Positions 52,842 through 60,496 of a stretch of DNA of 64,000 bases are shown here, in pieces. Origin of the DNA: Thiothrix lacustris DSM 21227 (lineage in GTDB: Bacteria > Pseudomonadota > Gammaproteobacteria > Thiotrichales > Thiotrichaceae); NCBI RefSeq assembly GCF_000621325.1, contig NZ_JHYQ01000023.1:1-64000 (forward strand), in the 5' to 3' direction. A program made the position numbers and the translations under genes. The notes under the pieces are model-generated. The model saw only the letters and a program-made list of their open reading frames with translations. It was not told the DNA's origin and searched no databases. The first letter of the stretch is position 1; the number at the start of each line of letters is the position of its first letter.

Positions 52842-54392
52842 TTACGCTGCTGCTTTTTCTTCGGCGGATTCGGTGTCGCTGCTGGCTGCGCCCGTGGTTT
52901 CACCGTGCATGGCTTTCCAGCGGGTTTCATCGGCAGAACCGGCGTAATCACCGCCATCTTCCGGCTTAAAGTGATACCAGTTGAGGATGTCGGGAATCGC
53001 CGCGCCGCCACAATTACCTTGGAAAATTTGATGCACTGGCAGCCACGCATGAACGTATTTTTCCGGCTCGTGATCGAAAATGTCCTTGCAACCGTCGGAA
53101 CAGGTATGGAATTTCTCACCGTTGAATTCACTGCTGCGGTAGGAAATCTGCATCGGGTCATCTTTGCTGACTTCAGTAAACAGCATCGGAACCTGGCATA
53201 CCTGACACAATTGCGGCAAGCCACCGTTTTGGAAACGCTTACCTTCTTTCGCCATTTGCGCCCACATTTCGTAGCGCGGACGGTAATATTTGTCGAAGGT
53301 GTTGGGATACTTTTCAGACAACCAATCCATTTTCTTCTCGTCCGGCAACCAGAAATGCATGGAGGCAGCATGGGCGTAGTTATACAGCGTGCCCCACACC
53401 TGATGGCTCAAGTGTTCAGCTTCAGCAGTCGCTTGTTCGTGGTATTTCGGCATCCGCAGACCATAGCGGGCAAGGTCGTTGAACAGCGCACCTGCATTCT
53501 CGACAAAGTAGATTTCCCACGCTTCTTTCCACGACATCGGGCTTTCCGGCAACATGTAGTCCTGCATCGCTGACACCAACGCCAGTACGCGGTAAGCACG
53601 CCAGAAATGTTTGTCGATCCAGCCCTGCACGATGGGGATGTTATCTTCATGCTGTTCTAGCAGGAACTTAATGAGTTCCAAGCCCAACGTCATGTGGCGT
53701 GATTCGTCCGATTGTGCGGAAAAGCCAAAGGTCACGGTTGCCATATCACCGTTAAACGCCGCGCCGGACATGAACGGCACGAACAGCAAATTGGTCAGCA
53801 GGTATTCAAACGCAAACGATACCGATGTGATGAACTCAAACGGCCCAGCAGATTTGGCATCGTCAAAATACGATTTCGGTACGGACAAATACCACACACG
53901 GTCGTGCATGTGGAACGGGTCATGCATCCCGTTGAAATGCTTGTTGTAATGGCTGATGGTGTGGATTTGCGTCTGGGTATGGCGCAATTCATCCAGCGAT
54001 TGCATCTGGCAGGCAATCTGTGCACCTTCGCCGCTGAACTGGCGGGCTAGCCGTGCAAAGCCACGGTGCGCCTGATATTCCAGCGGGGTAACTCCCTGAA
54101 TGAACAGCTTGAGCGCATTCACATAGGTGGCATCCGCCAAATTCAAATGGGCGTTATTTTGGGCGAAACTGTCCATCACAGCATACAGTTTCTTATCCTT
54201 TTCCGCCTGATATTTCCAGTAAGCATCAATGGTAAGGCGAAACGGATCTTCCCATTTGCTCCAGTCGGTGATCTTGATGCCCTCGTAGCTTTCGTTGGAA
54301 AACACTTTTTCTTTCGATTGGTAAGTCGGTTCCCAACCCAAGCCACGGGTCAGTAACTCGTAACGCTTACGCATGTTTAATTTTTTTGCCAT
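52842..54392 (-). CDS. dmpN: Phenol hydroxylase P3 (alpha subunit, diiron)
   Basis: 516 residues from 54392; the frame runs to 54413, overlapping dmpM. Diiron residues are in DELRHTQTQ and SDESRHMTLG. Oxygenates phenol, cresols and probably benzene-derived phenols to catechols. A C-terminal Cys-rich segment (LCQVCQVPMLF; HTCSDGCKDIF) is as in DmpN. Confidence 0.93.
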   Translation of the reverse strand: MAKKLNMRKRYELLTRGLGWEPTYQSKEKVFSNESYEGIKITDWSKWEDPFRLTIDAYWKYQAEKDKKLYAVMDSFAQNNAHLNLADATYVNALKLFIQGVTPLEYQAHRGFARLARQFSGEGAQIACQMQSLDELRHTQTQIHTISHYNKHFNGMHDPFHMHDRVWYLSVPKSYFDDAKSAGPFEFITSVSFAFEYLLTNLLFVPFMSGAAFNGDMATVTFGFSAQSDESRHMTLGLELIKFLLEQHEDNIPIVQGWIDKHFWRAYRVLALVSAMQDYMLPESPMSWKEAWEIYFVENAGALFNDLARYGLRMPKYHEQATAEAEHLSHQVWGTLYNYAHAASMHFWLPDEKKMDWLSEKYPNTFDKYYRPRYEMWAQMAKEGKRFQNGGLPQLCQVCQVPMLFTEVSKDDPMQISYRSSEFNGEKFHTCSDGCKDIFDHEPEKYVHAWLPVHQIFQGNCGGAAIPDILNWYHFKPEDGGDYAGSADETRWKAMHGETTGAASSDTESAEEKAAA

Positions 54393-54409
54393 GTTCAGTC
54401 CTCCTCTGT

Positions 54410-54682
54410 TCAATGACGGGTAATGCGGAAATAATCGTCGTCTTCATCAATGTTGCCGGACAGTGAAATCAGCGTCAGGTGCAGTTCCTGCAAGTCCACG
54501 TCACGGCCTGCCAGCTCTTCCACTACCGCGCGGGTAATGCCAATTTCGCCCATCGCCTCAAACCGAATCATGCCCGGTTGATGGATGATGGTGGCAGCAG
54601 GATTTTCCTGCGTCAGTGCCTCGATGAAAGGACGCGCATCCGCCGTGTCCTGAAAAATCATGAATACTTTGCCATCAGACAT
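54410..54682 (-). CDS. dmpM: Phenol hydroxylase P2 (effector protein)
   Basis: 90 residues of the MmoB/DmpM family (MSDGKVFMIFQDTADARPFI). Lacks cofactors and activates the hydroxylase. 10 bases after dmpL. Confidence 0.9.
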   Translation of the reverse strand: MSDGKVFMIFQDTADARPFIEALTQENPAATIIHQPGMIRFEAMGEIGITRAVVEELAGRDVDLQELHLTLISLSGNIDEDDDYFRITRH

Positions 54683-54692
54683 ATCAGCCTCC

Positions 54693-55694
54693 TTACACCT
54701 TGATGCCTTGTTTCGCCAACCGTGCCAACAACTCCTGTTTCACTTCTGCCACCTGTTGCGCAGCAGCATTCTCGCCGAACGCCAGTTGTGCCAGCGGCAG
54801 GACAGCCTGCTCCAAACGTGCCACCCATTGGCTTGTCCATGCGCTTAGCAACTCGGCGTTGGCAGGGGATTCAGCAGCGGTCACTTTCATGAGCTGATTA
54901 GTCCAACGCACCGTTTCGCCATACCATTCATTCATGAACTGGGTCAGCATCAGGAAAGTACCGCCACCTTGCGCGGTCAACGCGGGGATGAAACGTTCGT
55001 ACACCAGCGGGTAAATCAGCCCATCCAGCACGATGTTTTGCGCCACCATGATTTCAAACCAGTCATCCAGAACGAAGGTGTCTTCCATCGCATGGCGCAA
55101 CGGTTGCCATACGGGGGCATCCAGCCACGCAGTTTTGGCGGCTAACAGGGTGGTTTCTTCATTTTCGTCCAACAGCAGCGCGATACGGGACAGGTATTGC
55201 GCCATACCAATGCGGTCAAAGCCGTTAAAGGACGCTAGTGAGGTAATAGTTGTGCCGTAGCCACGGTCGCAAATGTCCTGATTGTTCATGTTTGCGCCGT
55301 ATTCCAGATGACGCAATGGAATCAACACCTCACGGATTTGTTGCAACACCGCAGCGGGTACACCTTGCAACAGGTTGCGCTTTTCGATCAGCTCAAAATT
55401 GCTATCCATCACTTCTTGCTGCTTGGCACGAGCCGCGACGTAAGTCGTGTAGTAATACTGGCGCGGATCGGTGAAGCTATACCAATCCTGCATCACGATA
55501 GCGGTACGGCTGGCATCGAACAGCATTTTGTCCGGCTCCCAACTGGGCGGGTAGTGGAAATTGCAGGTGGGTTGAATGTCGTAAACCGCTTCCTGATAGC
55601 GCGAAGCAGGCTTGTTTTCCCCCACGCGGCGGGCGGTGTAACCAAAATTGGTGCGTAAAGGTTTGACCTCTTTCGCAGCGATATTTAATGACAT
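54693..55694 (-). CDS. dmpL: Phenol hydroxylase P1 (beta subunit)
   Basis: 333 residues from MSLNIAAKEVKPLRTNFGYT; the frame runs on to 55772 into dmpK. Conserved YQEAVYDIQPTCNFHYPPSW and QDWYSFTDPRQYYY. Structural beta subunit of the hydroxylase. Confidence 0.92.
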   Translation of the reverse strand: MSLNIAAKEVKPLRTNFGYTARRVGENKPASRYQEAVYDIQPTCNFHYPPSWEPDKMLFDASRTAIVMQDWYSFTDPRQYYYTTYVAARAKQQEVMDSNFELIEKRNLLQGVPAAVLQQIREVLIPLRHLEYGANMNNQDICDRGYGTTITSLASFNGFDRIGMAQYLSRIALLLDENEETTLLAAKTAWLDAPVWQPLRHAMEDTFVLDDWFEIMVAQNIVLDGLIYPLVYERFIPALTAQGGGTFLMLTQFMNEWYGETVRWTNQLMKVTAAESPANAELLSAWTSQWVARLEQAVLPLAQLAFGENAAAQQVAEVKQELLARLAKQGIKV

Positions 55695-55738
55695 TGATGG
55701 ATTCTCCTCTCTCTTGAAAAAAGCGGTGGTGCTTGCGT

Positions 55739-55993
55739 TTAGTGTTTGAGACCGGGTTGCCCGTAACGCCATTTCAGGCGGTCGAAATCAACTTGCGCTT
55801 TCTGCTCGACAGTCAGTTCTTGCGCGTGTTGTCGCTGGCAAAACGTTTTGAACTGCTCAAACGGCAGCAGCAGTTCCACGAATAGGGTCGGGTCGCCAAT
55901 CGAAAAATCGAACTCGACGAAACGGTTATTGCGTACCCCGGTGACGCGCACGAAACGGGGTTGTTCTGCCAAGACAGGTGTGTTTGGCTGCAT
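55739..55993 (-). CDS. dmpK: Phenol hydroxylase assembly protein (P0)
   Basis: 84 residues from 55993, with GGAGGAG 10 bases upstream; an earlier start at 56011 lies on that site. RFVRVTGVRNNRFVEFDFSI matches DmpK, which helps load iron into the hydroxylase and is not part of the active enzyme. First gene of dmpKLMNOPD. Confidence 0.88.
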   Translation of the reverse strand: MQPNTPVLAEQPRFVRVTGVRNNRFVEFDFSIGDPTLFVELLLPFEQFKTFCQRQHAQELTVEQKAQVDFDRLKWRYGQPGLKH

Positions 55994-56041
55994 GTGATTG
56001 CTCTCCTCCAAAGTACAACGACAGTCAGGTCAATGTACTAG

Positions 56042-56057
56042 AGCAAGTGTCGTGCCA
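56042..56057 (-). promoter_or_regulatory. Sigma54 promoter of dmpK operon
   Basis: Minus strand TGGCACGACACTTGCT fits the -24/-12 consensus TGGCACG-N4-TTGCW at every defined position. Transcription would start near 56031, about 38 bases before dmpK. An IHF-like site (TTTCAGTAATTTA, 56077-56089) lies 33 bases further upstream, almost the same offset as at the metA promoter. Confidence 0.9.
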
Positions 56058-56123
56058 ATAACATTATTTTTATATTTTTCAGTAATTTATAAAAAATAGA
56101 GAGAGGAAGTAAAAAGCATTATC

Positions 56124-56170
56124 GTGATCAATTAAGCAGGTGGTAAATACCGGCTTGACGATTTGGATAC
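56124..56170 (-). promoter_or_regulatory. DmpR upstream activating site(s)
   Basis: Minus strand CTGCTTAATTGATCAC (56124-56139) matches 12 of 16 bases of TTGATCAATTGATCAA. A weaker second match (about 9-10 of 16) lies at 56155-56170, with centres again 31 bases apart. It lies between the dmpR stop and the dmpK promoter. Confidence 0.55.
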
Positions 56171-56171
56171 A

Positions 56172-57860
56172 TCACGCCAAGCCCAGCTTCTTCAACCGAT
56201 ACCGGCACTGCGGCCCACTGATTCCCAGCAGTCGCGCCGTTTCCAGCACATTGCCTTCAGCCTTGTTAAGGGCTTTCTCCAGAATCTGTTTTTCCAGCGT
56301 TTCAAAATCAACACCGGACTGCACCATGCGTGACAGCAAATCATCCAGCACGTCCGGCTTTGCACCCGGTTCGAGGTTGCCGTGCTTGCCAATCACCATG
56401 TAGTCGTCGGCGGGTGCTGGCATTCCCATGCAGATATGGTTGGACTCAATGCGGGCATTGTTTTCTGCCAGAATAACGCCGCGCTCCAGAATGTTTTCCA
56501 GTTCGCGGATATTGCCCGGCCACTGATAGGCGAAAAAGCGCCGTAAGGTGTCATCCGTTACCCCCAGTATATGCTTGCCATATTTCTGGTTGTATTTGGT
56601 GATGAACTTCTTGATCAGGCCGGGAATGTCAGTACGCCGTTCACGCAGCGGCGGAATGGTAATGGGGAACACGTTGAGGAGGTAATACAAGTCAGCACGG
56701 AAAGTACCTTCGCGCACCCGTTCCAGCAGGTTGGCATTGGTGGCGGCAATCAGGCGCACATCCACTTTGATCTTTTCCGTGCCACCGACGCGCTCGAATT
56801 CGCCAGTCTGGATGGCTCGCAGCAGCTTGGCCTGCGCCCGCGTATTCAACTCCCCCAGTTCGTCGAGGAACAGCGTGCCGCCGTTGGCACGTTCAAAGCG
56901 CCCAGGACGGGATTTATCCGCGCCAGTATAACCGCCTTTTTCCACCCCAAACAGTTCCGACTCCACCAGTTCACGCGGTAAAGCCGCACAGTTGACTGCA
57001 ATGAACGGGGCATTCTTGCGTGTGCCCATCTGATGCAGGGCCTGGGAGAAAATTTCCTTGCCCACACCCGTTTCACCCAACATTAGCACCGTGACATTGG
57101 TTTCTGCCGCCTTGTGCAGCAGGTACATGATCTCTTTGATTTGCGCGGATTCGGCAATGATGTTTTCAGGGCGGGCTGATGCGGTCATTTCCTTGCGCAG
57201 GAATTGTACTTCCTCTTCCAGTGAATGCAGTTTCTTCGCCATGGACTCGAGTGAAAACAGGTCTTTCAGTTCGTCGGCATCTTCCCAGTCTTCCAGCGGC
57301 TTGCCAATGATGCGGCACTGTTTGTCGCCTTTGCCGACGCATTCCACTTCCTTGAAATAAATCGGTTTACCCATGAAAACGGTAGTATAGCCAGTGGCAT
57401 AACCTAACAGGTTCCAGCATACGGCATGATCGGAGATGCCATACAGCCGCATGTGTTCGGCGGCTTCAAACGAGTTTTCCCACGTAAATTCGCCATAGAA
57501 ACGGCCGGTTTCCACGTCCATCTCGACCTTAACGGGTTCAACGCTCACCATTCCTTCGAGGGCGTGCAATTGTGGCCCGATAATGAATCTGTCCATCACA
57601 TCAGCTTGGGCACGGATGTTTTTGGCAAGCTGTATGTCCGACTGGGCAGCGGCATAGCCCATGCGCATCAGGATACCGCGTGCGTACTTTTCGCCAAATG
57701 ATTCAATCAGTTCACTACGCATCGAACCAAACGCCGAGGCGTGCAGCAAAATCATGCGCTGCTGCCCCAACCAAATACTCCCGGAATCTTCCTCAAAGCG
57801 GATCATGGCCTTCAGGTCTTGATTGGACGGGTAGGTAAATTTTTTTCCATAATGACTCAT
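56172..57860 (-). CDS. dmpR: DmpR/MopR-type sigma54-dependent phenol-responsive activator
   Basis: 562 residues from 57860 (GAGGAG upstream). XylR_N sensor ~1-130 and V4R to ~190; His99, Trp127, Cys148, Glu171, Cys174 and Cys182 match MopR phenol-binding and zinc residues 106, 134, 155, 178, 181 and 189 at a constant offset of 7. AAA+ domain: Walker A GETGVGKE (262-269), Walker B TLFLDE, and a Fis-type helix at the C-terminus (LETARLLGISG). The sigma54 loop GAFTGA reads GGYTGA (309-314). It reads away from the ketopantoate reductase-like gene and toward its own target operon. Confidence 0.92.
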   Translation of the reverse strand: MSHYGKKFTYPSNQDLKAMIRFEEDSGSIWLGQQRMILLHASAFGSMRSELIESFGEKYARGILMRMGYAAAQSDIQLAKNIRAQADVMDRFIIGPQLHALEGMVSVEPVKVEMDVETGRFYGEFTWENSFEAAEHMRLYGISDHAVCWNLLGYATGYTTVFMGKPIYFKEVECVGKGDKQCRIIGKPLEDWEDADELKDLFSLESMAKKLHSLEEEVQFLRKEMTASARPENIIAESAQIKEIMYLLHKAAETNVTVLMLGETGVGKEIFSQALHQMGTRKNAPFIAVNCAALPRELVESELFGVEKGGYTGADKSRPGRFERANGGTLFLDELGELNTRAQAKLLRAIQTGEFERVGGTEKIKVDVRLIAATNANLLERVREGTFRADLYYLLNVFPITIPPLRERRTDIPGLIKKFITKYNQKYGKHILGVTDDTLRRFFAYQWPGNIRELENILERGVILAENNARIESNHICMGMPAPADDYMVIGKHGNLEPGAKPDVLDDLLSRMVQSGVDFETLEKQILEKALNKAEGNVLETARLLGISGPQCRYRLKKLGLA

Positions 57861-57931
57861 CAACAGACACTCCTCAATGACTGTTTCCTCTCTACGCTCA
57901 AGCATAATAGAATCGGAGTGGGATGCAAGAT

Positions 57932-57962
57932 ATATCGAGATTTATTATAATATCGAGATTTT
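57932..57962. promoter_or_regulatory. Direct repeats between dmpR and the PanE-like gene
   Basis: ATATCGAGATTT occurs at 57932-57943 and 57950-57961, period 18. The core ATATCGA is shared, in the other orientation, with the repeats before dmpC. Regulatory role inferred from position between divergent genes. Confidence 0.45.
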
Positions 57963-57990
57963 AGACATTAACAACTGCAAAGGTACGCAC

Positions 57991-58929
57991 ATGCGATTCA
58001 TCATTATCGGAGCCGGAGGCATCGGTTCCTATTACGGTACAAGGCTGCAACAGGCTGGGCATGAAGTGCTAATGGTGGCACGCGGGGAACATCTGGCACG
58101 GATGCAGAGCGACGGTTTGCAGGTACATCACCCCGAATTTGTATTCCATGCCCCGGTCACAGCCTGTTGCCAACAGGAACTGATGGAAAACTATTCCGCA
58201 CAGGATGCCGACCTAATCATCCTAACCCTGAAAGCTTCCCAAACTGCCAGTGTGCTGCATGATTTACACGACTGGTTGGCAAGCACCAATACTCCGCTGC
58301 TTTCCTTGCAAAACGGGGTGGATAATGAAATCCAGATTGCCGAATGTGTCGGACGGGAACGTACCGTCGGCGGATTGGCTGTCAGGATCGGCGGGCATAT
58401 TGTTCAGCCCGGTGTGGTAGAGGCTACCGGCCCGGCACAGATTATTATGGGCGCATGGCCTCGCACTGATCTTAATCCAGCACTGCAACAACGGCTGGAG
58501 GTGTTTGCCTCGGCCTTCAATGCAGCCGGAATTCCTACCCGCCTGACCGCCCGTATCCAGCATGAACTGTGGCTCAAGCTGCTGATCAACAATGGGGTAA
58601 ATCCACTGTCGGCACTGACCGGGCTGGATACCCGCACCCTGACTTCCCACCCCGTTTATGGTGACACGGTTTACCGTTTGATGCAGGAGGCGGCAGCAGC
58701 AGCCCAAGCCGATGGTGAACACCTGAGCCAGCAGGAGGTGGACAGCATGTACCAGCTCATTTGTCAGTTCGATGCAATTAAAACGTCCATGCTGGTGGAC
58801 AAGGAAAAAGACCGCCCTCTGGAAACCGCTGCTATCAGTGGAGCGGTGCTGCGGCGTTGCAGGCAACTGGGCATTCCTGCGCCATTGACTGCTATGGTGG
58901 ATGCACTGTTAACAACTTTTCCTAAATGA
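57991..58929 (+). CDS. 2-dehydropantoate 2-reductase-like (PanE/ApbA) dehydrogenase
   Basis: 312 residues from 57991 (AAAGG upstream); the longer frame covers the repeats. NAD(P) loop IIIGAGGIGSYYGTRL and the catalytic Lys region ELWLKLLINNGVNPLSAL. PanE reduces ketopantoate to pantoate for CoA. Related family members reduce other 2-oxo acids, which this pathway makes in abundance. Divergent from dmpR. Confidence 0.75.
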   Translation: MRFIIIGAGGIGSYYGTRLQQAGHEVLMVARGEHLARMQSDGLQVHHPEFVFHAPVTACCQQELMENYSAQDADLIILTLKASQTASVLHDLHDWLASTNTPLLSLQNGVDNEIQIAECVGRERTVGGLAVRIGGHIVQPGVVEATGPAQIIMGAWPRTDLNPALQQRLEVFASAFNAAGIPTRLTARIQHELWLKLLINNGVNPLSALTGLDTRTLTSHPVYGDTVYRLMQEAAAAAQADGEHLSQQEVDSMYQLICQFDAIKTSMLVDKEKDRPLETAAISGAVLRRCRQLGIPAPLTAMVDALLTTFPK

Positions 58930-59135
58930 ATAACCTTCGATGAATTGGTTAATATCATTAAAAAATCCAAATAAACCTGAGTAATCAATATATATCAACA
59001 GCAATTGACTATTCTATTTCGATATTTTTCACGATTACTTACTTGATCAATGAAATTAAAATTAATAATAAACAGAATTTTTATTTTCCGATTGAATATT
59101 AATAGGTGCTTCAGGATAAAAAACTCATTAATAAA
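58930..59135. other. AT-rich gene-free junction at the right edge of the island
   Basis: About 200 bases, strikingly rich in A and T compared with both flanks, hold no frame of note. They separate the catabolic genes from a TrbB gene whose end appears shortened. No duplicated target site or IS end was recognised. Confidence 0.5.
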
Positions 59136-60038
59136 CTAAATTAATTTTGTTACTTGTCTTCGAGATGGATGATGCAAGTCTTCAGCTAAATGCACCACCA
59201 CACCCACCATACGACTCACTTCCGGCATAAAATCGAACTGCGGCTGCGCCTGCTGCGCAAGCCTGTTGAGCCGGTGCAGTGCATCCTCCGCACTGGAAGC
59301 ATGAATCGTGCAGATATTCCCCGGATGCCCCGTATTCCATATCGAAATCAAATCATAGGCACTCCGATCCCTCACCTCCCCCACAATAATCCGGCTCGGA
59401 TACTCCCGCAATGAATCAAAAATCGCCTTAGAAAGCGTCAGCTCCGGCGGGTTCACCAGTTTCCTGACCAGATTCTCCACCGGACACTGCAATTCCAAGT
59501 TATCTTCAATCAGAACCACCCGATCATTAGAACCTGCAATCTCATGCAGCAAGGCATTCACCAGCGTAGTCTTGCCTGAACCCGTACCACCAGCCACCAG
59601 AATGTTCTGCTTATCCCGAACGGCCTGTTTCAGGGTCTCTGCCTGCTCACGGGTCATGATCCCCTGCCCCACATACTCGTCCAGCGTATAGATGCGCCGC
59701 GCAGGCAAACGGAAATTAAACGTCGGCCCATCCACACTGTAAGGCGGGATGGATGCCTGCACCCTAGCCCCCCAATGGGGCAGCTTGGCGGCAAGGCTTG
59801 GCTTATCCGGGGTAATCTCCATCCCTGCCTCGGTCGCAATCAGCCGGATAATCCGGTTAGCTGCTTCGCTATTGAGAATAATCCCGGTCTTGTACATCCC
59901 CACACCCTGCTCATTCACCCACACCTTGCCATCCGGGTTGAGCATGATCTCGGTAATGGTGTCTTTCTCCAGCCAGGGTGTAATCGACCCCAGAGCTGAC
60001 TTGAGCATATCCAGACGGCGTTTGGCTGATTCGCTCAT
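59136..60038 (-). CDS. trbB: Conjugal transfer ATPase TrbB (VirB11 family), C-terminus shortened
   Basis: 300 residues; Walker A VAGGTGSGKTTLVNAL (148-163), VVLIEDNLELQCP and a GEVRDRSAYDL Walker B-like block. Powers the mating-pair formation type IV secretion system. RP4 TrbB has 320 residues; this one stops at RRQVTKLI in the AT-rich junction, losing perhaps the last 20. Start overlaps the upstream gene by 4 bases. No trbC-I genes follow. Confidence 0.85.
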   Translation of the reverse strand: MSESAKRRLDMLKSALGSITPWLEKDTITEIMLNPDGKVWVNEQGVGMYKTGIILNSEAANRIIRLIATEAGMEITPDKPSLAAKLPHWGARVQASIPPYSVDGPTFNFRLPARRIYTLDEYVGQGIMTREQAETLKQAVRDKQNILVAGGTGSGKTTLVNALLHEIAGSNDRVVLIEDNLELQCPVENLVRKLVNPPELTLSKAIFDSLREYPSRIIVGEVRDRSAYDLISIWNTGHPGNICTIHASSAEDALHRLNRLAQQAQPQFDFMPEVSRMVGVVVHLAEDLHHPSRRQVTKLI

Positions 60039-60496
60039 GCCTTACCCTCCCCTTCCATATCCAGCAAGGCACGGATGTCCTCGTTCTTTAACAGGTTGTC
60101 TTCAGCAACCTGGGCAATGAAAGTCTTGTGTTGCCTGATCTGGTGCTGGATAAAGGTAATGAACTGGTCAAACCGCTCTGCCGCCATGGCCTGCGCCGCT
60201 TCTTTCTGCCCACTCGGTAACGGCGGGTTATAAGCCAGCCACATCTGTACAAAACCCGCTAACCCCGCATCCATCACATCCAGGTTGCGCTCCATCCGCC
60301 CTACCCCACGCCGTAACCTGCCCAGCTCCCGCAAGATCAGGGTTGCCTGACTGGAATCATCTAGGTATTCACGCAAGGCAGCCTCCACAATACTGCCCTG
60401 TGACTGCCCCTTGGCAGCAGCATAGGCTTCCAGCCGTTTCTTGGTATCGTTCTGTATCCTGATATTCAAAGCCGCATAAGGGACTGACTTACTCAT
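60035..60496 (-). CDS. Ribbon-helix-helix (CopG-type) protein of the transfer operon
   Basis: 153 residues. The N-terminal ~50 (YAALNIRIQNDTKKRLEAYA) form an RHH DNA-binding unit, the remainder is helical. A CopG-like gene between traG and trbB is typical of Tn4371-like elements. It may control the transfer genes. It overlaps both neighbours by 4 bases. Confidence 0.7.
   Translation of the reverse strand: MSKSVPYAALNIRIQNDTKKRLEAYAAAKGQSQGSIVEAALREYLDDSSQATLILRELGRLRRGVGRMERNLDVMDAGLAGFVQMWLAYNPPLPSGQKEAAQAMAAERFDQFITFIQHQIRQHKTFIAQVAEDNLLKNEDIRALLDMEGEGKA

Noticed and set aside
14290-59135. Search for direct repeats (att-like) at both borders of the catabolic island
   Set aside because: No convincing common sequence was seen at the two edges by eye, so the mechanism of entry remains open.
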